From positions 1-64,000 of IMG/VR virus record IMGVR_UViG_3300023110_002336: a DNA stretch of 64,000 bases; one strand, given 5' to 3'. Position 1 is the stretch's first letter. Each line of letters starts with the position of its first letter. This stretch comes from a virus. Of this stretch, positions 15,107 through 23,055 are shown in pieces. Under the pieces are notes generated by a model, which was not told where the DNA came from, did not search any database, and worked only from the letters and a program-made list of their open reading frames with translations. The position numbers were made by a program, and so were the translations under genes.

Positions 15107-15444
15107 ACCTTATACCTTCGCCACGCAAACCACTCTCTTGTCTTAAGATAATCCAAGTCTTGGTCGTTTGAGTAGGCTTCTTGCTCAAATGGTATCATGT
15201 AGTAGGCTTGCTGTTTATCTTTATATTTAATAATTCCAACAAGATAGTAGTAGAAGTAGAGAATGTAGAACGGAATTACCAACAACTCACGCTGTTGATG
15301 GATGTGTATGGTTTCATGATTGAGGGTAGTTTCGTTCATCCATTCTCTTGAGATAATAAATGGGAAAATTGTGATTGCATATACATCAATCACAACTGAC
15401 ATAAGTTTGGTAAACCACGGAGAGACTATAAGAATAGGCTTCAT
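15103..15444 (-). CDS. Membrane-embedded HExxH protein, putative metallopeptidase
   Basis: The 113-residue product has two to three hydrophobic segments (about 14-31 and 53-71) flanking LNHETIHIHQQREL (41-54). H43-E44-x-x-H47 is a zinc-peptidase motif; E87 or E89 in IPFEQEAYSND could be the third ligand. Small proteins of this layout exist in bacteria, but I cannot assign substrate. It starts at an ATG overlapping the previous stop by one base (TAATG) and ends overlapping the RuvC-like start, so it is coupled to both. Its presence between tail genes and replication genes is unexplained. Confidence 0.68.
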   Translation of the reverse strand: MKPILIVSPWFTKLMSVVIDVYAITIFPFIISREWMNETTLNHETIHIHQQRELLVIPFYILYFYYYLVGIIKYKDKQQAYYMIPFEQEAYSNDQDLDYLKTREWFAWRRYKV

Positions 15445-16796
15445 TAGATGTCCAACTTTAGTTTGAACGAAAGATCTTCTGCTTCTTTCTTGAGAATTGG
15501 GTTGGATAGTGTCGCAACACCAACAAGTTTCTTGTCTTCATCGTAGATCGCAACTCGGGAAACATACACTTGTCTCTCGAACGGAGCATCGAAACCGGCA
15601 TAGCTTGACGACACTGTGTTTTTGATTCTAATTGTATCCTTCTCTTGGTAAACATTAGAAGACGTTTGGTAAATCTTGTATTGTGCATCCTCATAATCAA
15701 GGAATGTGGGGTTGTTTGAGAAGTTAACTTCGCCTCTACGTGCGTGAGCATACATTGTGAGGACTTGTGTTTCAGTGTGTCCTTTGAATGAAAGATCAAA
15801 CGAGGCGGAGGTTGTTGTGTTGGAAATCCCGTCATTTGCACCAGCAGCAAAATATTTCCAAGCACCAGCAACAAACGCGCCGGGGGTTGCATCTCCTGCA
15901 CCCACAAAATCATAGGACACGCCTTCTGTAAGATCCCAGCTTCCCGTAAGAAGCAAGAATCCTTCTTCATACATCGCAACGCCTGCGACAGAACCTGAGC
16001 CTTCTGAGCCTTCTGGTCCAACTTGAATTAGCTCTCCATTATACTTGGTGTCCTGCAGTTCTCCGACCAATGTACCTGTAACATAAAACTTGAGAGACAT
16101 AGAGCCGGGTTTGATGCGTGTTCCGTAGAAGATCTTTGGAACAGAGATAAGGTTAATGGTTTGTTCATCTTTGTTCCATTGGCCAATGTTTGATGCTGAG
16201 AACTCAACAAAGTAGTGTGGTGAACGAGTGCCGTAGAAGTTAAGAGAATTCCGAAGACTACGATAGTGAGGATTAGCGGAACGAGAAACGTTGGTAATGC
16301 TACCTAGGTTACCTGCGTCTACCATCAATTCTCTTGTAATTGATGCTGACATCACATACGAAGAACCAGTAAGCACGTCTCCGTTTGCTGCTCTAACATA
16401 ATCATCCGAAACTTCCTGCATAGGACCAGAGGCAGTGATTGTATTGGTGCCAGCGGGACCCTCTACAATTGTTCTTGTTCTTCTCTTGGACTTCAAGTAT
16501 TGTTTTGAACTTGTTTTCAAAACATATGGTGTTATAAGCCTGTTGGTGCCAGTGCTGCCAGTCCAACTATCTTGATCTCCTCGGTCGCTCCAAGAAAGCT
16601 CGCCCTGACGGTCCACGTTGTATTCATACAAACTCAAGCCGCCAGAAGCAGACAGTATGTCGCTACTAAAGCTGCCGCTTTCTATTGGGCGATTATCATA
16701 ATATACTGAAGAATCATAGATAAAGAAAGTGTTATGAGGGTATGCCCTCATAGCATTTCTTATCACATCGCTTTGTCCAAACTTCTTGAGGGACAT
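15444..16796 (-). CDS. Virion structural protein, tail/baseplate, paralog of the upstream gene
   Basis: The 450-residue product is rich in Ser, Thr, Gly and Tyr with a mostly beta character and no signal peptide, typical of tail components. Its C-terminal end (VYVSRVAIYDEDKKLVGVA...FKLKLDI) matches the end of the neighbouring 353-residue protein in pattern. Internal elements GTRIKPGSMSLKF, AMYEEGFLLLTGSW and NFSNNPTFLDY also recur there. The two thus share a fold and arose by duplication. It lies at the downstream end of the baseplate module. The exact position in the particle is unknown. Confidence 0.72.
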   Translation of the reverse strand: MSLKKFGQSDVIRNAMRAYPHNTFFIYDSSVYYDNRPIESGSFSSDILSASGGLSLYEYNVDRQGELSWSDRGDQDSWTGSTGTNRLITPYVLKTSSKQYLKSKRRTRTIVEGPAGTNTITASGPMQEVSDDYVRAANGDVLTGSSYVMSASITRELMVDAGNLGSITNVSRSANPHYRSLRNSLNFYGTRSPHYFVEFSASNIGQWNKDEQTINLISVPKIFYGTRIKPGSMSLKFYVTGTLVGELQDTKYNGELIQVGPEGSEGSGSVAGVAMYEEGFLLLTGSWDLTEGVSYDFVGAGDATPGAFVAGAWKYFAAGANDGISNTTTSASFDLSFKGHTETQVLTMYAHARRGEVNFSNNPTFLDYEDAQYKIYQTSSNVYQEKDTIRIKNTVSSSYAGFDAPFERQVYVSRVAIYDEDKKLVGVATLSNPILKKEAEDLSFKLKLDI

Positions 16797-16805
16797 CTTG
16801 CCCTC

Positions 16806-17867
16806 CTAGTAGTCGAGCCTGACGCGGAGGGTTAGTTCGTTTGTGGGATCCTTGCGAAGTGGCTCTGAGAGCTTGGCTACGGCAAGGAGTTCGTTAGAAG
16901 AGTTGTAGAGACCGATTGTTGTAATGTATGCTAATGGTGGGCGAGAGCGTGTGTTATTCTTTACTCTGATTGAGCCGCCGCTTAGGTAGGTTGGGTTACT
17001 TGAGTAATTAAACTTGTTGTGTGGTGCTCTACAGAAATAAACCTTGGAATTAATCTCTGTTGTGTTGTTGAACTGGATGTTCTTGATTCTCTGACGAAGT
17101 GCGTCGCAAGCACCAGAAATTGCAGATCCAGTTAGAAGTGCGTCCACGGAATCGCTTCTGTAGAAATTAGATGGAGAACCAAAGTTACCACTAAATGCAG
17201 AGGCGGTGAGAACCATAATGCCAGCTTGATAGAAAACAATACCACCTGTAAGATTGTTAGCGGTATCTACAAGTACGCCATAATCCCCACCAACGGTATT
17301 CAATGTGCCACCAGTGTCTGTTACACCTGCGTCTGAGTATGTAATAGACCCAGAACCACCGTCGAATAAGTCTCCGTCAGCAACATAGCTTGAGGTCATT
17401 AGAGTAATAGACACAGAGCCTTTCTTTACTTGATCCTTAGTTAGGAGACGAGAGAAGTTTACGAAGAAAACCTCTTTCATTGGATTGTCTTCATTGAGAG
17501 TCAAGTCTGACTCAAAGAGACGAACTGTGTTAGTGGAGCCAGTGTATCCCAGAAGAACCTGAGACATTTGGTTATACATATTTATTTTCTTATTTTGCTG
17601 AATACGGTCAGAGGTTCCAGATAATGCTGAGTTTTCATCGTACCCTACTGATAGATCGAAGATGTGGTTAGCGGAAGAACTCAAGTAGGGATAATCGTAA
17701 ACAGACTGAAATTGTCCATGAGAGTAGTTTTTCACATTTGAGTCGTTGGGGAACGTGCCGTAAGTTCCGCTAACAATTGTACCTGTTAGTGGAATAACTT
17801 CGTGAAGAAGTGTTCTTGTGGTTGCTACGTCTGTTTGACCATTAATTGGTTCATAATTGATAGGCAT
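16806..17867 (-). CDS. Virion structural protein, tail/baseplate, paralog of the downstream gene
   Basis: The 353-residue product is beta-rich and Ser/Thr/Asn-rich. It shares its C-terminal module with the next gene (AYITTIGLYNSSNELLAVA...LRVRLDY, and NYSSNPTYLSGGSIRVKNNT) and the earlier elements KKGSVSITLMTSS and VFYQAGIMVLTAS. It lacks about 100 residues of inserted sequence present in the 450-residue copy. It follows the 337-residue structural gene after 11 bases. Structural assignment rests on composition, duplication and location. Confidence 0.72.
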   Translation of the reverse strand: MPINYEPINGQTDVATTRTLLHEVIPLTGTIVSGTYGTFPNDSNVKNYSHGQFQSVYDYPYLSSSANHIFDLSVGYDENSALSGTSDRIQQNKKINMYNQMSQVLLGYTGSTNTVRLFESDLTLNEDNPMKEVFFVNFSRLLTKDQVKKGSVSITLMTSSYVADGDLFDGGSGSITYSDAGVTDTGGTLNTVGGDYGVLVDTANNLTGGIVFYQAGIMVLTASAFSGNFGSPSNFYRSDSVDALLTGSAISGACDALRQRIKNIQFNNTTEINSKVYFCRAPHNKFNYSSNPTYLSGGSIRVKNNTRSRPPLAYITTIGLYNSSNELLAVAKLSEPLRKDPTNELTLRVRLDY

Positions 17868-17878
17868 TTAGTTCTCCG

Positions 17879-18892
17879 TTAGCTCGCTAATCTAATTATT
17901 CTAAGTGGGATTTGTAGTTGTGCGCTGCTCGCCATACCGCGAACATAAATGGTGGTATCGATTGTATCGTATGTATCAGAACCACCGAGTCCAAGACTTG
18001 AGGCAGACTGACCGGCGCGACCATAAAGGGTGTAGTAGGTTGGTACTGTTGTGCCTTCTGCGTTAATTTCGAGGCTTGGGCTGAAAGTCATCGCTGTGAC
18101 GCCACCGCGTGGACCTTGGAATTGAGAGAAATTGTTACCAGAAGTTCCGGTATCTCCTCTCTTAGCAATCTCGTTTGGAATACCGCGAGCCATAGCTGTT
18201 GAGTAATTCTCGATGAAGTCGAGGGAAGAAACGCCACTCTGCGCTGCGAAAGTGTCTAAACGCATGTCAAGGTTGTTGCTGGAATCGTTGGCTAGCTTAC
18301 CACCAACTAGGGTGCGAGCACCAGCAACAAATCTGTTATCAAACTTGATTTCAAAGTTAGTATCTAGAAGACCGGTTTGTACGATAGCAGCATTTCTGTT
18401 CTCAAGAGTAGGTTGTCTCTCGTTGCTAGCGATACCGCTTTCAACAACGATAACATAAGTGGGGCTGTTTGAGTTTGGCTGCAAAAAGCGATTGGCTTTG
18501 TTTGCATTGTTGCTTAGAAGGTTCTCGTGTGTCGCCGCATTTGCTGCGAGGTAGTACATATTGCCTTCCTTGACTAGAGACTTGCCTTCTAGTTTCTCGT
18601 TTACTTCGAGAGTAGGCATGTAAACCAAATCGGTTCTCGTGATACTTAATAGACCATACTTGATAGAAGAAGCCTGTCTTGTGGCTGCTTCCATCACAGG
18701 AGACTGAAGAATCTCAAGATCGTAGTAAGCAGTACCAGAAGGATGGTTTGCGTTGTAAAGTGAATAATCAATCTCATCGTCGCCTAGGGCAAACTTGGTG
18801 ATTCTGAATTCGCCATCTGCCATGCGCCTTCTACCTAGGTCTGTTAATACGGCGTCAAGGATAATGTCGCCAGAGTTATCTAAAAATCCCAT
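17879..18892 (-). CDS. Virion structural protein with shared N-terminal baseplate module
   Basis: The 337-residue product opens with MGFLDNSGDIILDAVLTDLG, continuing RRRMADGEFRITKFALGDDE and a following Tyr. This roughly 40-residue block follows the pattern D-x-x-LT-x-x-G...G...T-x-x-A-x-x-DD...Y. The same pattern begins the 321-residue protein at 25638-26603, so the two carry a common module, probably an interface with the baseplate. The rest is polar, with AVVQ-like helical and Gly/Ser-rich beta stretches. The start follows GAGAGAGGAAAATAA, a strong purine-rich ribosome site. Its exact role in the tail is unknown. Confidence 0.74.
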   Translation of the reverse strand: MGFLDNSGDIILDAVLTDLGRRRMADGEFRITKFALGDDEIDYSLYNANHPSGTAYYDLEILQSPVMEAATRQASSIKYGLLSITRTDLVYMPTLEVNEKLEGKSLVKEGNMYYLAANAATHENLLSNNANKANRFLQPNSNSPTYVIVVESGIASNERQPTLENRNAAIVQTGLLDTNFEIKFDNRFVAGARTLVGGKLANDSSNNLDMRLDTFAAQSGVSSLDFIENYSTAMARGIPNEIAKRGDTGTSGNNFSQFQGPRGGVTAMTFSPSLEINAEGTTVPTYYTLYGRAGQSASSLGLGGSDTYDTIDTTIYVRGMASSAQLQIPLRIIRLAS

Positions 18893-18927
18893 TTATTTTC
18901 CTCTCTCACATAAATAGTGGCTTAAAG

Positions 18928-21900
18928 TTATTTACGCACTTCCTTTTTGAAGCCGATGTTTATATCTAGTTTTCTACCAGTTTTTTTTGATGTCAAGCGA
19001 ATCTTGAAATATCTGCCAGGGTCGCTAGTAATTAGTGGATCTGTTAGATTTGAAGATCCAAGAGAGATATTATCAATCTCAGAAACTGATGAGTTGTTCA
19101 AATCTACATTACTTGAATCTAATACTAAATGTTGTATGTTTGGCACTACATTAAACAGCTTCTTAACGACCGAAAGGGGATCTTTTGTATCGATCACAGC
19201 AAGGTCTTCTTCTGAGTGCTGCTGGAATCTTCCATAAACATACCCGCCATCGTTGATTAGTTCTGATTCAAATACAGGAGAAAATTGTCCTGCTATTCCA
19301 TTTTCGTTGAGAGAGCGGAACACATAATAATATATTGCATTGTCGCGTACTCGCTCAATAAATAAGTGGTCAGTGGGTATGTCGCCATTTTCTTGTTTCA
19401 AATCAATCGTAGTTCTCAAGTTACCAGAAAAATCATCATAACTTGTGGGCTTCGTGGTTGTTCTATATACTTCTAAGAAGCGTGGACGAGATACTGACTC
19501 TTGAGTAAGCTTTGAGATTTGGAGGAAATCGTGCCCCGTTAGATATGCGTCTTTGTTTTGAGTGTCTCTCGCATTCAAAGCGGGCGGATAGGTAACGGCA
19601 TTCATAGAGAAAGTGTCGTACTTGCAGTAGAAAGCCAATCTGTTTGACTGATCAAGAAGATGATGTGGTGTTATAACGAGATCGTTTGGTGGATGATCCA
19701 CGATTCGCATACGCTTTTCTTCCAAAGGTATCTCTACGATCTTAAGAGAAGGCTCGATTGTGATTCTAAAGTCTGCAAGATGCGGGTAATTTGAGTTGGT
19801 TTGAGAATTTGTAAAAAGCTCATTATCAGAGACTCTGCTTAACCTTAGTCTAGCCATACCAAGCATCATTCTATCTCGTGATAACTCTGCTTTTTCGCTT
19901 TCGTATTGTTGCTTTTGCTGGTTTATTGTATCTTGAATATTTTGAAATTCTTCTCTAAAAGCTACGAATTCTTCGTAGTTTCTAATAAAAAGTACATCTT
20001 CTGGTATTTCTCCACTTTCTACTTGTCCAATTATCCTCTCAAATGGAATTAAACCAAAAGTTGAAAAAATATTGTCATCTAATGTTGTTTCTTCTATGAA
20101 ATAAGGAATTCCTATAAAATTGGGATCTCCATAAAAGGTACTCAAATACAAACCAAAATAAAAATCATCACTGATTCTATATTCTCGCTCTACAATTCTT
20201 GGCTCTGTTCCACCACGTCCGTCTGGTACTTGTATTGTTTCTTCTCTCGAAAAACTAAAAACTGAATTTGCAAACTCAAGATTAGTTTCATACAAAGGAG
20301 CAATCTCATCTATTTTATCTTGCAAAACTCCCATTTCTTGGGTTAGTAGATCCATTCTTGTTTGAAGAATTGATAATTCATTAAAACCATCTAAAAGGCT
20401 CTGCCTTGTTTGTCCTGAGAACGGATCATAAAACTCCAAGCAGTAAACCTTACTAGTGCCTTCGCCTTCGGTTGCAATTTGTCTTGTAGCGACAACATCA
20501 GAAAGCTGGTATTTGTATCCCTGAACTAGGTCGTATTTGTAAACCTTGTAAGTGTAATCAGAGTTGTATTTGACCTGTGTATCCAAATAGGTTATTGCTC
20601 CATCTGCGTTATAAAACCAAATGTTTTGAATTGTGTTTTCTGTTCTCGCATCACCAGTAGGAGCGCCGCCAATCTTTTCAATTCTAAATGCGACAGTTTC
20701 GTGGTACTTGGACTCATCTGCTTGATTCAAGAAATTTTGTAAAGGATAGGTCTTTTCTGTTTCAAAATTGTTTTTTATTTTAGCAACAAAGTCATTCAAC
20801 ACGCTAAGAGATTTTTCAGTATTCTCATATCTGTATGAGCCACTAACATCGAGTGCATAATCAATCTGTTCTTGATAAGAGCCAGAATTCAACACTGCTA
20901 TGTTGTTTGTCTCCGACATTGGATTTTGGTAAGCGTATAGCAGCATAGTTGGAGCATCAACGAGCCTAACAGGAATTGTAGTCGTTGTCTCAAGAGAGCC
21001 TGTTAAAACACCAGTGCTGCTTTCGGTTTCCGTATTTACAGCGAAATTGATAGTTGCTGGTTGTAGTCGAGATTCTCCTTGGAATATCTCTTTCAATAGT
21101 TTTGTAAACTTTAGTTCGTAATTATGATCTCTTATTACTTCTCGAAAACGTCGGCTGCTGAGTCTTGGGTCTGGGTTAGCTAAATCTTGCTTGATTTCTA
21201 GTTTGTTCCCAAAAGGCATAAGAGAGTATAACTTTGATAAATCGCTATCAATAAAATCGCTGTTTAGATCTGAAGTGTCGAGGCGTGTGTCGTTATTATC
21301 ATCTAGTATATCTTCATCAAGAACAAATATATTTTCCATTCTCGTGTCTAGTGGCTTCGGAGAGTTTACATAACCACCGGTCAAAAATGTTGTAAGATTT
21401 GAATACTGATATCTTGATTGAACAATTTCGTTATTGTAACTTGGTACAAGGTAGGAAGCACTATCTAAGAGATAATAGTTTGGTGCTTGTAGTTCGCTCT
21501 CAAGGCTATTTACTTCTGACTGAAATCTCGGATAGTAGTTGAAGTATTCTGTTGTGAGGACAAGCGAGGGCTCTATGTTGTTGTTGTTTACAGCTTCTCT
21601 CGGGACATAAGGCAGCGGAGAATTGTTTGCGTGATCAGCATATACCGCCTCGTTGTATAATCCAGAGTACGTCTTGTCTGCGTATGTTCCACCGACAATG
21701 AAAGTCCTCCAGTCTTCGTCTGAGAGAAAACCGTGCCCCTCATCAACGTAAAGTCTGCTAGCATATTTGACCTTTGGTAAAATAGTGTCTGATGTGGTGT
21801 CTACTTCTGAAGCATCAACAGATTCTACGCCACCAATATCTGCAACATTTGCCTCTACAAATGAAACATCACCAGTCCTCGCCAAGTCTCCATAATAACC

Positions 21901-21978
21901 ACCAGCAGCCTGTCTCAATAACTCAGAAGAGCCAGAGAACAAGTTCAGGTCTATAATTCTAGTGGTTTTTGTGGTCAT
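18928..21978 (-). CDS. Large virion structural protein, probable baseplate component
   Basis: The 1016-residue product has no signal peptide. It opens with MTTKTTRIIDLNLFSGSSEL and has a Tyr/Asp/Asn-rich N-terminal half. A predicted coiled-coil stretch lies at about 535-560 (ILQTRMDLLTQEMGVLQDKI) and another at about 685-720. The C-terminal third contains short beta repeats and ends in KLDINIGFKKEVRK. Size, composition and location in a run of structural genes next to gp6 and gp25 point to the tail or baseplate. I recognise no named domain. It is followed by a 35-base gap, one of the two longest in the window. Confidence 0.7.
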   Translation of the reverse strand: MTTKTTRIIDLNLFSGSSELLRQAAGGYYGDLARTGDVSFVEANVADIGGVESVDASEVDTTSDTILPKVKYASRLYVDEGHGFLSDEDWRTFIVGGTYADKTYSGLYNEAVYADHANNSPLPYVPREAVNNNNIEPSLVLTTEYFNYYPRFQSEVNSLESELQAPNYYLLDSASYLVPSYNNEIVQSRYQYSNLTTFLTGGYVNSPKPLDTRMENIFVLDEDILDDNNDTRLDTSDLNSDFIDSDLSKLYSLMPFGNKLEIKQDLANPDPRLSSRRFREVIRDHNYELKFTKLLKEIFQGESRLQPATINFAVNTETESSTGVLTGSLETTTTIPVRLVDAPTMLLYAYQNPMSETNNIAVLNSGSYQEQIDYALDVSGSYRYENTEKSLSVLNDFVAKIKNNFETEKTYPLQNFLNQADESKYHETVAFRIEKIGGAPTGDARTENTIQNIWFYNADGAITYLDTQVKYNSDYTYKVYKYDLVQGYKYQLSDVVATRQIATEGEGTSKVYCLEFYDPFSGQTRQSLLDGFNELSILQTRMDLLTQEMGVLQDKIDEIAPLYETNLEFANSVFSFSREETIQVPDGRGGTEPRIVEREYRISDDFYFGLYLSTFYGDPNFIGIPYFIEETTLDDNIFSTFGLIPFERIIGQVESGEIPEDVLFIRNYEEFVAFREEFQNIQDTINQQKQQYESEKAELSRDRMMLGMARLRLSRVSDNELFTNSQTNSNYPHLADFRITIEPSLKIVEIPLEEKRMRIVDHPPNDLVITPHHLLDQSNRLAFYCKYDTFSMNAVTYPPALNARDTQNKDAYLTGHDFLQISKLTQESVSRPRFLEVYRTTTKPTSYDDFSGNLRTTIDLKQENGDIPTDHLFIERVRDNAIYYYVFRSLNENGIAGQFSPVFESELINDGGYVYGRFQQHSEEDLAVIDTKDPLSVVKKLFNVVPNIQHLVLDSSNVDLNNSSVSEIDNISLGSSNLTDPLITSDPGRYFKIRLTSKKTGRKLDINIGFKKEVRK

Positions 21979-21979
21979 A

Positions 21980-22642
21980 TTAGTATCCGCGTGTTGTTAC
22001 AGTTGTTGTTCCCGTTATGAGTTCCGTGAATACAACATCTGTGCTTTCTATTTCTCTATCTCTACCAGCACCTGATAGTCCACCGACATCGGTAATTGTT
22101 TCAGCTTCTTCTGTAATTAGTCCCGTTACAGAACCCGTTGTTGCTGAAATTGTAAAGCCTTCTTGGGATATAGCGCCAAGAGAAGAGAGTGAGTTGTAAG
22201 ATATCTGCTCTCCTACTACGGAGTTTTGGATTCCAATGTCTGCGCGGGTTGGAGTTTCATCAAGATCGATTTGTAGAACGGGCTCTTCGTCTCCATATAA
22301 GCTCTGTAGTCTTTGTTTTTCTTCTTCAGAATAAGAGAACAGATATGAGTTACCTCCTTCCCTTATTATTTGTATTAAATAATCAGCAATAGAGGTATAT
22401 TTCCATAAGTTAGTATCGTCTTCTGCAATAAATGACTCTCTAGAAATTACAAATATTTTATTGCTTTGTTGTACTTGCTGTCCTAGGTTCGGGGAAAAGC
22501 CGTACATCAGACTTTCCAAGAAGTAATTGTTTCTAAAATTTATATTTTTTAGGTACTGGGGAGTAGCATATCTTATTATTAGAGGGCTTAGCGCTGATTC
22601 GGCAGAATTAGCTTTTTCTGTTTCTATTATTGGAATTTCCAT
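21980..22642 (-). CDS. Small structural-module protein, unknown
   Basis: The 220-residue product has a polar N-terminal domain with IRYATPQYLKNINFRNNYF (about 23-41) and an acidic, Thr/Gly-rich C-terminal tail (130-220) with many TTGTV-like runs. No membrane segment or enzyme motif is seen. It abuts the large structural gene downstream with one base between them and is preceded by four bases, so it belongs to the same transcript. A virion or assembly role is inferred from location only. Confidence 0.62.
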   Translation of the reverse strand: MEIPIIETEKANSAESALSPLIIRYATPQYLKNINFRNNYFLESLMYGFSPNLGQQVQQSNKIFVISRESFIAEDDTNLWKYTSIADYLIQIIREGGNSYLFSYSEEEKQRLQSLYGDEEPVLQIDLDETPTRADIGIQNSVVGEQISYNSLSSLGAISQEGFTISATTGSVTGLITEEAETITDVGGLSGAGRDREIESTDVVFTELITGTTTVTTRGY

Positions 22643-22646
22643 CTTA

Positions 22647-23054
22647 TTACCTCTTTAAGTTCTTCATCTTTATAGCAGATATTTTTTTATAAACTTTTGT
22701 GCTTTTTTGTTTTTTCAAAACATTCTTTCTCAACATTTGTTGATTTTCATCTCTCGCTTCATCAAAGTTGTATATAGGATCTGTAATTTCTGAGAATGGC
22801 TTTTCCAAAGAAGCTTTGTCGTTTTTTAGTCTATCGAAGTCTTGTGTTTCTAAGATGTTGGGATTTTGTACAAACTCTCTTCCCAAATCAAGATTCTTGA
22901 ATGAAAATGCGGCGGGCGTTTCTTCAATAGTTATAGAACTTTGCCCTACTGCTTCTTCCACTTCTGATACCGATAAATCCAAATCTATCTTTTTAACAAC
23001 TATGTTTAAGCTTTGTACATTGGCTAATTGTTTTTTGTTTATAAAGTCAGGCAT
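22647..23054 (-). CDS. Small charged protein in tail module, unknown
   Basis: The 135-residue product is Lys/Asp/Glu-rich and ends in a basic tail (KSTKVYKKISAIKMKNLKR). Its first part, FINKKQLANVQSLNIVVKK, could form a helix and strand; the acidic middle may be disordered. It lies one base from the 864-residue structural gene upstream. It could be an assembly chaperone or linker; nothing specific is visible. Confidence 0.58.
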   Translation of the reverse strand: MPDFINKKQLANVQSLNIVVKKIDLDLSVSEVEEAVGQSSITIEETPAAFSFKNLDLGREFVQNPNILETQDFDRLKNDKASLEKPFSEITDPIYNFDEARDENQQMLRKNVLKKQKSTKVYKKISAIKMKNLKR

Positions 23055-23055
23055 T

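Noticed and set aside
18909-18920. cataaatagtgg in a 35-base gap, and taaatagtg again at 39569
   Set aside because: It resembles a late promoter only on the plus strand, antisense to every gene here; two copies are not enough to argue for a motif.
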